A DNA stretch of 64,000 nucleotides, taken from positions 33,879-97,878 of the forward strand of contig NZ_JAFA01000033.1 of assembly GCF_000519185.1 (NCBI RefSeq), written 5' to 3'. This DNA comes from Paraburkholderia nodosa DSM 21604. Its GTDB lineage: Bacteria; Pseudomonadota; Gammaproteobacteria; Burkholderiales; Burkholderiaceae. Numbering within the stretch: position 1 is the stretch's first letter; every line of letters starts with the position of its first letter. Made by a program: the position numbers and the translations under genes. Below are positions 52,075 through 61,141 of the stretch, piece after piece. Below the pieces are notes generated by a model. That model saw only the letters and a program-made list of their open reading frames with translations, had not been told where the DNA came from and searched no databases.

Positions 52075-52131
52075 AGCCTGAACGCAATGGCTGCCGTCAC
52101 TGACGTGCGGCGAGCATTGCAGGTTCAGGCT
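52075..52131 (+). repeat. 57-nt long hairpin in the ytfQ leader
   Basis: AGCCTGAAC (52075-52083) pairs with GTTCAGGCT (52123-52131). GCAATG then pairs with CATTGC after a 2-nt bulge, and GCCGTCAC/GTGCGGC pair further in around a TGAC loop. The hairpin ends 46 bp before ATG 52178. No T tract follows. It could be an attenuator, an RNA-stability element or a palindromic repeat unit. Confidence 0.55.
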
Positions 52132-52177
52132 ATGGCGAAAAATAGCAATTAGAAACTCGTACATCGGAGACAGAAGA

Positions 52178-53146
52178 ATGAAGCTGGTCAGAAAGATCGC
52201 ACTACGTACGATGGTGGGAGCAGCGTTCGCGCTTGCTGCGGGGACAAGCGCATTCGCACAGGGCAAGCCGATTACGCTTGGGTTCTCCCAGGTGGGCGCC
52301 GAAAGCGCATGGCGCACGGCAAACACCGTGTCGGTGAAAGCGGCTGCAAAGGATGCCGGCATCAACCTGAAGTTCTCGGACGCCCAGCAGAAGCAGGAAA
52401 ACCAGATCAGGGCGATCCGCTCGTTCATCGCGCAGAAGGTTGACGTTATTGCGTTTTCGCCGGTCGTCGAGTCGGGCTGGGAGCCGGTGCTCGAAGAGGC
52501 GAAGCGTGCAAAGATCCCTGTCGTCCTCACCGATCGCGCGATCGACGTGAAGGATCCCTCGCTCTATACGACGATGATCGGTTCTGACTTCATGGAGGAA
52601 GGGCGCCGCGCAGGTCACTGGCTCGAAGAGCGTTACAAGAACGAGCCGGGACCCATCAACATCGCAGAACTGCAAGGGACGGTCGGTTCCGCGCCTGCCA
52701 ACGACCGTCATGCGGGTCTGATGGAAGTGATCAAGAGCGATCCGAAGTTCAAGGTTATCGCGTCGCAAAGCGGTGACTTCACGCTTGCGGGCGGCAAGCA
52801 GGTGATGGAAGCGTTTGCGAAGACGTATGGCAAAAAGATCAATGTGGTCTATGCCCATAACGACGATATGGCGCTTGGCGCAATCCAGGCCATGGAAGAA
52901 GCAGGCATCAAGCCGGGCAAGGATGTCACGGTGGTTTCCTTCGATGCGACGAAGGGTGGCTTTCAGGCCATGGTGGACGGGAAGATCAACGTGGACGTCG
53001 AATGCAGCCCGCTGCTCGGCCCCCAGCTGATGGCGGCGGTGAAGGACATCGTGGCCGGCAAGCAGGTTCCGCGGCGCATCGTGACCGACGAAGGCATCTT
53101 TCCGATGAATGTCGCAGCGCAAGTCATGCCGAGCCGGAAGTACTGA
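52178..53146 (+). CDS. ytfQ: YtfQ-like periplasmic galactofuranose/sugar-binding protein
   Basis: 322 residues. Signal peptide 1-27 (AFA-QG). Very close pattern to E. coli YtfQ: ITLGFSQVGAESAWRTA near 31-47, DAQQKQENQIRAIRSFIAQK near 68-87, ELQGTVGSAPANDR near 162 and VVYAHNDDMALGAIQAMEEA near 224-243. YtfQ binds galactofuranose and feeds the CUT2-type importer encoded downstream. ATG 52178 has ATCGGAGACAGA upstream. Confidence 0.92.
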   Translation: MKLVRKIALRTMVGAAFALAAGTSAFAQGKPITLGFSQVGAESAWRTANTVSVKAAAKDAGINLKFSDAQQKQENQIRAIRSFIAQKVDVIAFSPVVESGWEPVLEEAKRAKIPVVLTDRAIDVKDPSLYTTMIGSDFMEEGRRAGHWLEERYKNEPGPINIAELQGTVGSAPANDRHAGLMEVIKSDPKFKVIASQSGDFTLAGGKQVMEAFAKTYGKKINVVYAHNDDMALGAIQAMEEAGIKPGKDVTVVSFDATKGGFQAMVDGKINVDVECSPLLGPQLMAAVKDIVAGKQVPRRIVTDEGIFPMNVAAQVMPSRKY

Positions 53147-53257
53147 TCTGCACGTCATATCCAGCCGCTGACGGGCGCGCTCGGGAGCATCGCTCCTGAG
53201 CGCGCCGGCTCGTCCCCGACACCATTGGCGAGTCCGTCCGCGGAACTCGCGAACACC

Positions 53258-54772
53258 ATGAACCCTGTACCCATTCTCGAAATGACCGGCATCGACAAGA
53301 CGTTTCCGGGCGTCAAGGCGTTGCAGCAGGTCGATTTTCGGCTGTTTCCCGGTGAGATTCACACGTTGATGGGCCAGAACGGCGCGGGCAAATCAACGCT
53401 CATCAACGTGCTCACCGGCGTATTCGCACACGATCGCGGCGAAATCTGCCTCGCTGGGAAGCCGGTTCGCTTCACTGCGCCGCTGGACGCCGAAGCCGCC
53501 GGGATCCAGACGCTCTATCAGGAAGTGAACCTCTGCCCGAATCTTTCCGTGGCGGAGAACATTTTCGCCGGCCGGCATCCGAAGAAGCGCGGAGCAATCG
53601 ACTGGAAGGCGATCAACCTGCAGGCGCGGGACGCGCTGGCCGCGCTGGATCTTTACATTGATGTCACGCACTCGCTGGATTCCTACCCGATTGCGGTCCA
53701 GCAAATGGTGGCAATCGCGCGCGCCGTCTCCGTCGACGCGAGCGTGCTCATTCTCGACGAGCCGACGTCGAGTCTCGATGACGGCGAAGTCGCGCGGCTT
53801 TTCGCCGTGCTGCGCCGCTTGAAGGAATCGGGAATGGCGATTCTGTTCGTGACGCACTTTCTCGAGCAGACCTACGCCGTGTCGGATCGGATCACCGTCA
53901 TGCGTAATGGTGCACGAGAAGGCGAGTACCTGGCAAAGGACCTGCCCGTCGACGTGCTGGTCGCAAAGATGACTGGCCGGGAAGGCATGAACGAGACGAT
54001 GAAGGCAGGCACGTCGGACGATCCGCACCCGGATGCAGCGGCCGCCCCTTTTCTTTCCATGCAGGGTGTGGGTCGGCGTGGCTTGATGAGTCCCGTCGAT
54101 CTCGACGTGTGTCCTGGCCAGATCGTTGGCCTTGCTGGACTGCTCGGTTCCGGCCGCACCGAAACAGCGCGGCTGGTGTTCGGCGCCGAGCGCCCGGACA
54201 CCGGGACGATGCTGATCGACGGACAACGCGCGAAGCTCGCTTCGCCGCGAGACGCGGTGCGACATGGCATCGCCTATTGCCCGGAGGATCGAAAAAAAGA
54301 AGGAATCGTAGCAGCGTTGTCGATCCGGGAGAACATCGTTCTGGCGTTACAGGCGCGACGTGGGTGGTGGCGCATGCTGAGTTACTCCCGTCAAAGGAAA
54401 ATGGCCGATCAATACATCGCACAACTCGGAATCAAGGCGCGTGACGCAGAGCAGCCCATCGGCCTGCTCTCCGGGGGAAACCAGCAAAAGGTGTTGCTCG
54501 CCCGCTGGCTCGCGACCGAGCCGAAACTGCTGATCATGGATGAGCCCACGCGCGGTATCGACGTTGCCGCGAAGTTCGAGATCATGGACCGTGTGCGTTC
54601 GCTTTGCGCGAAAGGCCTCGCAATTCTCTTTATCTCTTCTGAAATGAGTGAGGTGGTTCGCGTCAGTCACAGGATTGCTGTCCTGCGTGACCGTCGCAAG
54701 GTCGCCGAGATCGCGGGCGATCGCCTCTCGGAGGATCAGGTGTATCAACTCATCGCAGGAGGCGAGTCATGA
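53258..54772 (+). CDS. ytfR: YtfR-like sugar ABC importer ATPase (two fused domains)
   Basis: 504 residues with two ABC domains, as usual for CUT2 systems. Domain 1 has Walker A GQNGAGKST near 38-46 and Walker B VLILDEPTSSLDDGE near 164; domain 2 has the degenerate Walker A GLLGSGRTE near 297 and an intact signature LSGGNQQKVLLARWL near 404-418. ATG 53258 is preferred over an in-frame TTG at 53225. The gene follows ytfQ by 111 bp and overlaps the first permease by ATGA. Confidence 0.92.
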   Translation: MNPVPILEMTGIDKTFPGVKALQQVDFRLFPGEIHTLMGQNGAGKSTLINVLTGVFAHDRGEICLAGKPVRFTAPLDAEAAGIQTLYQEVNLCPNLSVAENIFAGRHPKKRGAIDWKAINLQARDALAALDLYIDVTHSLDSYPIAVQQMVAIARAVSVDASVLILDEPTSSLDDGEVARLFAVLRRLKESGMAILFVTHFLEQTYAVSDRITVMRNGAREGEYLAKDLPVDVLVAKMTGREGMNETMKAGTSDDPHPDAAAAPFLSMQGVGRRGLMSPVDLDVCPGQIVGLAGLLGSGRTETARLVFGAERPDTGTMLIDGQRAKLASPRDAVRHGIAYCPEDRKKEGIVAALSIRENIVLALQARRGWWRMLSYSRQRKMADQYIAQLGIKARDAEQPIGLLSGGNQQKVLLARWLATEPKLLIMDEPTRGIDVAAKFEIMDRVRSLCAKGLAILFISSEMSEVVRVSHRIAVLRDRRKVAEIAGDRLSEDQVYQLIAGGES

Positions 54773-55809
54773 AGTCGGTTCGCGCGCTGGTGCGGCATCA
54801 ACTGGTCTGGCCCGCCATCACACTCATCTTGCTGATTCTTCTGGACGTTGCGCATCGCGCGAGCTTTCTCTCGGTGACTGTCCTCGACGGTCATCTTTTC
54901 GGCGCGCCGATTGACATCCTCAATCGTGCTGCGCCGCTCGTGATGGTCTCCCTCGGAATGACGCTCGTCATCGCGACGCGAGGCATCGACATCTCGGTCG
55001 GAGCAACGGTGGCCATTGCCGGCGCGGCCGCCGCGATCATCCTCGAGGCGGATCCGTCGCGCGTTGGCATTGCGCTTGGGGCGGCGATTGCCGTCGGACT
55101 GTTGGCCGGGATGTGGAACGGTCTGCTCGTCGCGCTCGTCGGGATGCAACCGATCATCGCCACACTGATTCTGATGGTGGCAGGGCGGGGCGTTGCACAG
55201 TTGCTGACAGGTGGCCAGATCATTCCCATTAGTGCACCGGGCTACCTCAGGCTGGGTGATGGGTATCTGGCGATGGTTCCCTGCTCGGTCTGGATCGCCG
55301 TCGTGGTGACGCTCGCGCTCGCGCTTCTGGTGAACCGCACCGCTCTGGGACTTTTCGTTCGCTCCATTGGCGTCAATCCTGTCGCAACGCGACTGGTCGG
55401 GCTGCGTTCCGGCGCGATCGTCTTCGGCGTGTACGTCATCTGCGGGTTGATGGCGGCGCTCGCCGGGATCATCGCCAGCTCGAACGTACGGAGTGCTGAT
55501 GGAAACAATGCGGGACTGTTGCTCGAACTCGACGCGATTCTGGCCGTGACGCTCGGCGGGACGTCGTTGCTTGGCGGCCGCTTCAGTCTTGGTGGCACGG
55601 TGCTCGGCGCATTGATCATCCAGACGTTGACCTACACGACCTATTCGATCGGTGTGCCGCCGGAAGCCACACTCGTTGTCAAGGCGGTGGTCGTGGTCGT
55701 GGTGAGTGTCATTCAGTCCGAAACTGCGCGTGCGCTGTTTGTCAAGCAGGTGAAACATCTTCTTTCCCCGGCGCGCGAACGCGCATCCACCGGAACGAGT
55801 CCATCATGA
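54769..55809 (+). CDS. ytfT: YtfT-like sugar ABC importer permease
   Basis: 346 residues, CUT2/RbsC-type membrane subunit with about ten helices. LGMTLVIATRGIDISVGATVAIAGA spans about 63-87 (seen in two parts) and GGTSLLGGRFSLGGTVLG near 263-280, typical of the family. ATGA overlaps on both sides link it to ytfR and the second permease. Confidence 0.92.
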   Translation: MKSVRALVRHQLVWPAITLILLILLDVAHRASFLSVTVLDGHLFGAPIDILNRAAPLVMVSLGMTLVIATRGIDISVGATVAIAGAAAAIILEADPSRVGIALGAAIAVGLLAGMWNGLLVALVGMQPIIATLILMVAGRGVAQLLTGGQIIPISAPGYLRLGDGYLAMVPCSVWIAVVVTLALALLVNRTALGLFVRSIGVNPVATRLVGLRSGAIVFGVYVICGLMAALAGIIASSNVRSADGNNAGLLLELDAILAVTLGGTSLLGGRFSLGGTVLGALIIQTLTYTTYSIGVPPEATLVVKAVVVVVVSVIQSETARALFVKQVKHLLSPARERASTGTSPS

Positions 55810-56885
55810 GAAAGCTGACTGGCCGTCTGGCTGATCCGAGAACCCTGCCCATCGTCGCAACGATCGTGCTGTTCGCTGCGCTGTTCGGTTTTGGGTCCGT
55901 CATGTACACCGGCTTCTTTTCGATGCAGGTATTGACGGGCCTGTTCGTTGACAACGCGTTTCTGCTTGTCGTGGCGATTGGCATGACGTTCGTGATCCTG
56001 TCGGGGGGCATCGACCTGTCCGTCGGCGCTGTGGTTGCCCTGACTACGATACTGTGCGCTGTGGGCGCGCAGTGGCTGCATTGGCCCATCTGGGTCGTCG
56101 TGCCAATCGTGCTGGTTTTCGGCGCGCTTTACGGTGCGGCGATGGGGGCGCTGATTCACTTCTTCCGCCTGCAACCGTTCATCATCACGCTCGCGGGCAT
56201 GTTCCTGGCCCGCGGCGCCTGCTTCCTGATCACGACGGAATCGATCACGATCGACGAGCCGACGTTCCATGCGGTTGCGTCTCTGAATATTCCGGTCGGC
56301 GGCGGCTCCCTGAATGCCGGATCGCTGGTGGGCATTGCGACGCTCGTCGTCGCGATTTTCATCGCGCACTTTACGCGCTTCGGGCGTAACGTTTATGCGA
56401 TTGGCGGCAATGAGCGCTCTGCGCTCCTTATGGGCTTGCCAGTTGCAAGAACGAAGATCGCTGTGTATGCGTTGAGCGGCTTCTGCTCGGCGCTGGGCGG
56501 GGTGATCTTTACGCTGTATGTGCTCTCCGGGTACGGACTGCAGGCACAGGGGATGGAACTCGATGCCATCGCCGCAACGGTGATCGGCGGAACGTTGTTG
56601 ACCGGCGGGGTCGGCTACGTAATCGGATCGCTATTCGGCGTCGGCATCCTCGGCACCATCCAGACGCTGATCACCTTCGACGGCACGTTGAGTTCGTGGT
56701 GGACGCGCATCGTCATCGGCGCATTGCTCTGCGTGTTCTGTCTGCTGCAGCGGGTCATCGAGCGGCACGCGGGTCGACGCCGCAAGGGCGGCGGGGGCTT
56801 CGCGCCGACATCGGCCGGGCCATCGCACGGTGGGCAGCGGGGGCGGGATAAGCGTCGTAGCGTTGATCTCGTCACGACGACCTGA
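55806..56885 (+). CDS. yjfF: YjfF-like sugar ABC importer permease
   Basis: 359 residues, second CUT2/RbsC-type permease. IGMTFVILSGGIDLSVGAVV near 58-77 and GGTLLTGGVGYVIGSLFGVG near 260-279. Two different permeases with one fused ATPase is the YtfT-YjfF arrangement. A basic C-terminal tail rich in Arg, Gly and Lys (about 320-355) is longer than usual. Confidence 0.92.
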   Translation: MRKLTGRLADPRTLPIVATIVLFAALFGFGSVMYTGFFSMQVLTGLFVDNAFLLVVAIGMTFVILSGGIDLSVGAVVALTTILCAVGAQWLHWPIWVVVPIVLVFGALYGAAMGALIHFFRLQPFIITLAGMFLARGACFLITTESITIDEPTFHAVASLNIPVGGGSLNAGSLVGIATLVVAIFIAHFTRFGRNVYAIGGNERSALLMGLPVARTKIAVYALSGFCSALGGVIFTLYVLSGYGLQAQGMELDAIAATVIGGTLLTGGVGYVIGSLFGVGILGTIQTLITFDGTLSSWWTRIVIGALLCVFCLLQRVIERHAGRRRKGGGGFAPTSAGPSHGGQRGRDKRRSVDLVTTT

Positions 56886-56930
56886 TCGTCTCGGGTTGAT
56901 ATCCAGTCTGTCTGAACGGGAGGGGAGAAC

Positions 56931-57932
56931 GTGCTCGACTTACGGGATACGGATTTACGAAAGCCAGTCTTCGGGAAGGCGGCGCGACCTGGCGAGCCAG
57001 AGCATGGCGCAGCCGGGAAGGCGTATCGGCAAACAACGCTTTCGAACGCCTGTCTGAGGCTCGACGTAGAGGCAGGGAGCCACGGCGGGATTGCGCAACT
57101 GGAGTGGAACGACCGGGGGACATGGACGCCCGTCTTTCGACAGGCGCAGCGGCGAGGGCATATGCCGGCTCCCCGTCGACTATCGTGTCAACCGTCGATC
57201 TGGGTTCAGAATGCGGCGCAGGACATCGGGGCTTCCGCGACGTCGTCAGGATCACAGCCAATCGGCGCAAGTCGGCTGCTTCCGGTGGCCGGTGTTGCCC
57301 CCGATGTTGCACCGATGGGTGACTGGGAAATCGACTCAAGCGGAGAAAGATCTCTCTGCTTGAAAACCGGGTTCTCCGATCGCTATAGGGCGGTCCAGAC
57401 ATACGAGCTTGACGGGCCGACACTGGAAATAGCCGTCGAGTTCGAGAATACGGGACACACGCCGCTACTGTGCGGAATCGAAATCAGTCCGGTCCTGATG
57501 CGGGATTCGGATACCCGCATAAGCGCACCGGCAGGCGGGATATGGATTGCACGGGAAAACGGAAAGACTCCCAGGCTCGTTCCGGCTCCGTTCGCGTGGC
57601 AATTCGGGGTGACATACCCTTTGCCGGCGAAGGTGGTTGACCACGCATTCACTGGCTGGGGAGGGAGGGCGCTAGTCGAATGGCCGGCGCGACAGATTTC
57701 TCTCGCGATCGTGGGAAACACGGACTGCTATCGCCTTCGTGCCTATCCGGAAGAGGATTCGTTTTCGTTCCAGGTGATGAATGATCAATCGGAACACCAT
57801 TACATTCGCAACGGTGATGATGTGCACGGGCTGACAGTTCTTGCTGCCGGACAAACGCTCAGCCGTCGGGTCAGCTTCACAGTCGAACGTCTGACGTCGC
57901 TGACGAGGACCGCGCGCTACTCGACGGAGTAG
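56931..57932 (+). CDS. Aldose 1-epimerase (GalM)-like protein, atypical N-terminal third
   Basis: 333 residues. The C-terminal two thirds look like the galactose mutarotase beta-sandwich: MGDWEIDSSGERSLCLKTGF near 126-145, ALVEWPARQISLAIVGNTDC near 246-265 and FQVMNDQSEHHY. The region at about 60-125, where the family has its Asn-Arg and His-Gly active-site blocks, shows none of them and is rich in Arg, Pro and Ser. This may be a diverged enzyme or a gene with two compensating frameshifts (about 57120 and 57310). Start GTG 56931 with AGGGGAG. Co-localised with the galactofuranose-type importer, where sugar epimerisation makes sense. Confidence 0.65.
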   Translation: MLDLRDTDLRKPVFGKAARPGEPEHGAAGKAYRQTTLSNACLRLDVEAGSHGGIAQLEWNDRGTWTPVFRQAQRRGHMPAPRRLSCQPSIWVQNAAQDIGASATSSGSQPIGASRLLPVAGVAPDVAPMGDWEIDSSGERSLCLKTGFSDRYRAVQTYELDGPTLEIAVEFENTGHTPLLCGIEISPVLMRDSDTRISAPAGGIWIARENGKTPRLVPAPFAWQFGVTYPLPAKVVDHAFTGWGGRALVEWPARQISLAIVGNTDCYRLRAYPEEDSFSFQVMNDQSEHHYIRNGDDVHGLTVLAAGQTLSRRVSFTVERLTSLTRTARYSTE

Positions 57933-58071
57933 CGGCTTATTCCAGTAGCGCTGTCCGGCGCTGCGTCGGGCAGGGCGCGGCGGGGCAGCGCTGGAATCTT
58001 TTCATATTAATAAAAAGTCGTCACGGCCCGCGTGAGAGATCTATTTGACACGTCATGAATCGGGGGGAAAT

Positions 58072-59628
58072 ATGCTCAAGGGATTCAGTATCAAAAGCGG
58101 GCTGACCTGCGTAATTTCGGTGTTTGTCGTCATCCTCGCCTTGACGAGTTCTGCGGGCATTCTGGCGCTGAAGCTGAACAACGACGCGCTGCGAGCCATG
58201 TATGAAGTTGATACCAGTTCGCTCGTCGCGCTGAAGACCAGTGACGCCTTGCTTCAGCGTGCACGCGTTTCGCTCGACAGCTACCTTTCGTTGTATGGTC
58301 TGGGCGACCCGGAACCGGCGTTGCTTTCGGGTGCGCGACAGGATTTAAAGGATTCCGAACTAGAATTCTCGAAGTATCTTTCGCTGCAATCGGGCACGGA
58401 CTCCGAGGCGGCGAGGCAACTGACGGGGCGGCGGCGGTCGGTCCTCGACAAGGCAATCCTGCCAGCGGCTGACGCGCTCGGCCAAATGGATTTCGGCCGC
58501 TTCAAGGAACTCCAGGGGAAGGCGACACAGGATGCGGTGGCGTCTTATCAGAGCGCGATGAAGGAACGTGAGAGTGCGGTCGTCGACTTGCAACGGGAAC
58601 GTTTTGCGCAGGCGCAGTCCCGCTTTCATTTGATGGTCGCCGTGCTTGCCGGAACGGCGATCGTCGCACTTGCCGTGGGAATAGTCGCGAGGCTGATCCT
58701 CGTCGGAATCGTTGTGCGCCCTGTCGCCGAAATCAAGGCACATCTCGCGCGCATTGCCTCAGGCAATCTTCAGGGTGATGTGCTCGCCGAATATCGGAAC
58801 GAGATGGGAATGCTCATGGCGGACGTCAGGACGATGCAGGACGCGCTGGTGCGAACTGTCCGTAGCGTTCGCGGCGGAACGGAAACCATCAACGTCGGCG
58901 CACAGGAGATTGCCTCTGGCAGCGCAGATCTTTCCCGGCGAACCGAGCAACAGGCAGCGTCGCTTGAACTTGCTGCCGCGAACATGGCCCAGTTGACGCG
59001 GGCCGTCAAGAAAAACGCGGAGACAGCCAATACCGTGAGCCGACAGGCATTGGTGGCTTCACAAACAGCATCTGCCGGTGGCGAGGTGGTTCACGAAGTC
59101 GTCCGGACGATGCAAGGCATATCGGTGCATTCCAGCAAGGTCGCCGAAATCGTGGGCCTGATTGAAAGCATCGCCTTCCAGACCAACATTCTGGCGCTGA
59201 ATGCCGCCGTCGAGGCGGCACGGGCTGGAGAACTCGGGCGCGGTTTTGCAGTCGTCGCCAGTGAAGTCCGAAGTCTCGCTCAGCGAAGTGCCCAGGCGGC
59301 AAAGGAGATCAAGCAGTTGATTGACGCTACCGTCGGAAAGATCGACGAGGGTTCGCTGCTCGCGCAAAGGGCGGGCACGATCATGACCGAGGTCGTGTCG
59401 TCAGTCACAGCGGTAAGCGGTTTGATGGCTGAGTTGCACCGGGCCACGCAGGAACAGAGCCACGACATCGAGCAGGTGAGTGGCGCGGTCGTGCAAATGG
59501 ACACAACCACTCAGCAAAATGCAGCACTTGTCGAGCAGGCTGCAGCCGCAGCGCAATCGCTCAAGGAGCAGGCGGCGCTGCTCGACGATGTCGTTTCGGA
59601 ATTCAAGATTGCATCGGGTACGTCGTGA
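58072..59628 (+). CDS. Methyl-accepting chemotaxis protein
   Basis: 518 residues. Membrane helix at about 7-32, a periplasmic four-helix-bundle sensor (about 35-190), second membrane helix near 190-215, HAMP domain (about 212-265) and the cytoplasmic signalling coiled coil with the hairpin tip ESIAFQTNILALNAAVEAAR near 365-384. ATG 58072 has GGGGGGAAAT upstream; a TTG at 58045 in frame is unlikely. It ends FKIASGTS, without the CheR-docking pentapeptide. It may sense a sugar handled by the nearby importer, but this is inference. Confidence 0.92.
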   Translation: MLKGFSIKSGLTCVISVFVVILALTSSAGILALKLNNDALRAMYEVDTSSLVALKTSDALLQRARVSLDSYLSLYGLGDPEPALLSGARQDLKDSELEFSKYLSLQSGTDSEAARQLTGRRRSVLDKAILPAADALGQMDFGRFKELQGKATQDAVASYQSAMKERESAVVDLQRERFAQAQSRFHLMVAVLAGTAIVALAVGIVARLILVGIVVRPVAEIKAHLARIASGNLQGDVLAEYRNEMGMLMADVRTMQDALVRTVRSVRGGTETINVGAQEIASGSADLSRRTEQQAASLELAAANMAQLTRAVKKNAETANTVSRQALVASQTASAGGEVVHEVVRTMQGISVHSSKVAEIVGLIESIAFQTNILALNAAVEAARAGELGRGFAVVASEVRSLAQRSAQAAKEIKQLIDATVGKIDEGSLLAQRAGTIMTEVVSSVTAVSGLMAELHRATQEQSHDIEQVSGAVVQMDTTTQQNAALVEQAAAAAQSLKEQAALLDDVVSEFKIASGTS

Positions 59629-59640
59629 CTCTCCGGTCAC

Positions 59641-59759
59641 TCAGACGGTATCGTTCACGAGCCCCGAGGTGTTGCCGCTCGCCAGCATTAACTGTGCGAG
59701 TTCCGCGGTTGCCGTTTGCAGCGCCGATTCGATGGTTGCCGTCGTGGACGACGAACCTG
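59641..59759 (-). pseudogene. C-terminal remnant of a gene cut by the IS element
   Basis: On the minus strand about 36 residues, including ESALQTATAELAQLMLASGN, end at a normal stop at 59641. The frame enters the IS-end repeats at about 59760 and continues only as nonsense sequence. The amphipathic, Ala/Leu-rich end suggests a genuine helical protein terminus, but the family is not recognised. Confidence 0.4.
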
Positions 59760-60670
59760 GTGTCCAAACACGACATCTGTATTTAGCGGAAACACGACAT
59801 CTGAACTTGGGACTCACACGAAATGTCCCGGCCAAATAGAGATGTCCGATCTCCGGCTCAATAGAAATGTCGGGTTTTACCAAGGTTTGCTTCTGTCTTT
59901 CCCTGGTTCGATCTCCATTCCGTGTTGAAGGATAGCGTCTGAAGCCGCAGGGCGCTGGTGCCCATTCAGCGAGCCCTCGCAGACCGCCGGCCAGGTTTTG
60001 AATCTGGCTTTGGGGCCTGCGCCAGCTTCACGATCACCGCTTCCATGTCCGCCTTCGTGAACTCGCGCTGCTTCTTCGTGCCCGGTACGCGTTCGGCCCT
60101 GCGCACCTCGATGCCGCGGTTCGTGCGCGAGGGCGAGCCCGAGGCGCGCCGGTCGTCGCGCTGTGCCTGCAGTTCCTGCGCCACCGCGAGCGCATGCGCG
60201 AGCCGCTTGTGCTCGACCACCGCGCCCTGGTCCACCTCGGTGAGCCGGTCATACTCGCGATACGGCAGCACCTGCCCGTCAGCCCGAATCTCGATGCGCC
60301 CGTCCGGATACTCCCAGACCTCGATGTAGCGGTGAATGAGCTTGCGGTTCTCCGGCGTATCGTCCAGCAGGTACATCACGCGGTCGTACTGCACCGTCAA
60401 TGCCTTCGTCACGCGCCGCGTCTCGCGCCAGGTGAGCAGGGCGTCCAGATTCTCATCCCCGCGCAGCGGCCGGTGCGCATCAAACGTGCTGCGCGGTGCC
60501 TTCGCAAAGCGCGTGTTGTAGGCGCGCATGAAGGCGGGCGCATACGCATTGGCATCGGCAACGGTGCTGATACCGCGCAGGCGCAGCTCCTTCACCAGGC
60601 GGTCCTGCAGCGTCAGATGCGCCCGCTCCACACGGCCCTTGGCAAAAGCAGTCAACTGCACGCGATCTGA
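59760..60670 (-). mobile_element. 3' part of an ISNCY-type insertion element
   Basis: The element's outer end starts at about 59760 with a block of repeats: AAACACGACATCTG occurs at 59766-59779 and 59790-59803, and GACATYT-type cores occur inverted near 59822, 59841 and 59866. The transposase C-terminal part follows on the minus strand. The 5' part of the transposase and the other end are missing: at about 60665 the sequence joins a DUF5372 gene of a recombinase cassette. No target duplication can be checked because one end is absent. Confidence 0.6.
59966..60664 (-). pseudogene. ISNCY-family transposase, C-terminal fragment
   Basis: About 230 residues. AKGRVERAHLTLQDRLVKEL and the downstream RGISTVADANAYAPAFM are the hallmark of ISNCY (IS1202-like) DDE transposases, with the last acidic active-site residue in RVERA. 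The N-terminal half, including the first two catalytic Asp, is gone. The C-terminal basic tail ends in RRSARAR. Not expected to be active. Confidence 0.75.
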
Positions 60671-60681
60671 ACGATGAGACA

Positions 60682-60984
60682 CAGTTATTCCGTATCACGC
60701 ATCCCTTCCATCCGTTGTATGGGCGAGAGTTCGCGCTTGTGGATCGGCGCAACACGTGGGGAGAAGACCGCGTCTACTTCCACGACGACGCGGGTGACCT
60801 GAAACGTATGCCGGCAGCCTGGACGAGCGCCGCGGCGCCCGATGCATTCGAGATGGTTTCGGCGGGACGATCGCATTTCCGCATCGAAGATCTGTTGCAA
60901 TTGACCATGCTGATTGCGCGGCACAAAGAAACTGGCGGACATCCAAAAAGGCGTTCGGGCGGGCGCAAGCCGTCAAGCAAATAA
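60682..60984 (+). CDS. DUF5372-family protein, 5' end uncertain or truncated
   Basis: About 100 residues. The frame reads RITHPFHPLYGREFALVDRR and WGEDRVYFHDDAGDL, the core of DUF5372, a small family of unknown function usually found upstream of HTH and large serine recombinase genes. The first in-frame ATG is 60715, inside the conserved core, so the natural start was probably near 60680 and lost or altered at the junction with the IS fragment. It ends KPSSK just before repeat sequences. Confidence 0.6.
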   Translation, partial: QLFRITHPFHPLYGREFALVDRRNTWGEDRVYFHDDAGDLKRMPAAWTSAAAPDAFEMVSAGRSHFRIEDLLQLTMLIARHKETGGHPKRRSGGRKPSSK

Positions 60985-61000
60985 TGCCATACATGTAAAA

Positions 61001-61133
61001 TAAATTATGCCATTTGCGGAAGCAAGCGCGCTTAGACCCGGGTGAAATTCGTAATTCGCCGCGTGCTTGACAGGGGTGTCTGGTGAAATTCAAAAAAATG
61101 GCCTTGACATCGTCTGTTTATGGGCATAATTTA
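61001..61133. promoter_or_regulatory. Inverted repeat and promoter of the recombinase cassette
   Basis: TAAATTATGCC (61001-61011) and GGCATAATTTA (61123-61133) are perfect 11-bp inverted repeats 111 bp apart; a related ATGCCAT also lies at 60984-60990. The right arm covers the -10 of a TTGACA (61104-61109)-N17-TAATTT (61127-61132) promoter. Transcription would begin at about 61139, only 3 nt before the HTH start codon, implying a leaderless or nearly leaderless mRNA. Autoregulation by looping is an inference. Confidence 0.55.
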
Positions 61134-61141
61134 CATTACAT

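Larger units (their letters stand above)
51659..52177. other. Leader and promoter region of the ytfQ operon, no clear gene
   Basis: 519 bp with lower GC than the genes. It contains the perfect 12-bp palindrome GTCAGATCTGAC at 52042-52053 and a long imperfect hairpin at 52075-52131. Short open frames (for example 51704-51931) show no motif and weak coding character, so none is called. Confidence 0.5.

Noticed and set aside
52075..52131. Rho-independent terminator call for the ytfQ hairpin
   Set aside because: No T tract follows on either strand, and it lies in the leader of the gene rather than after one.
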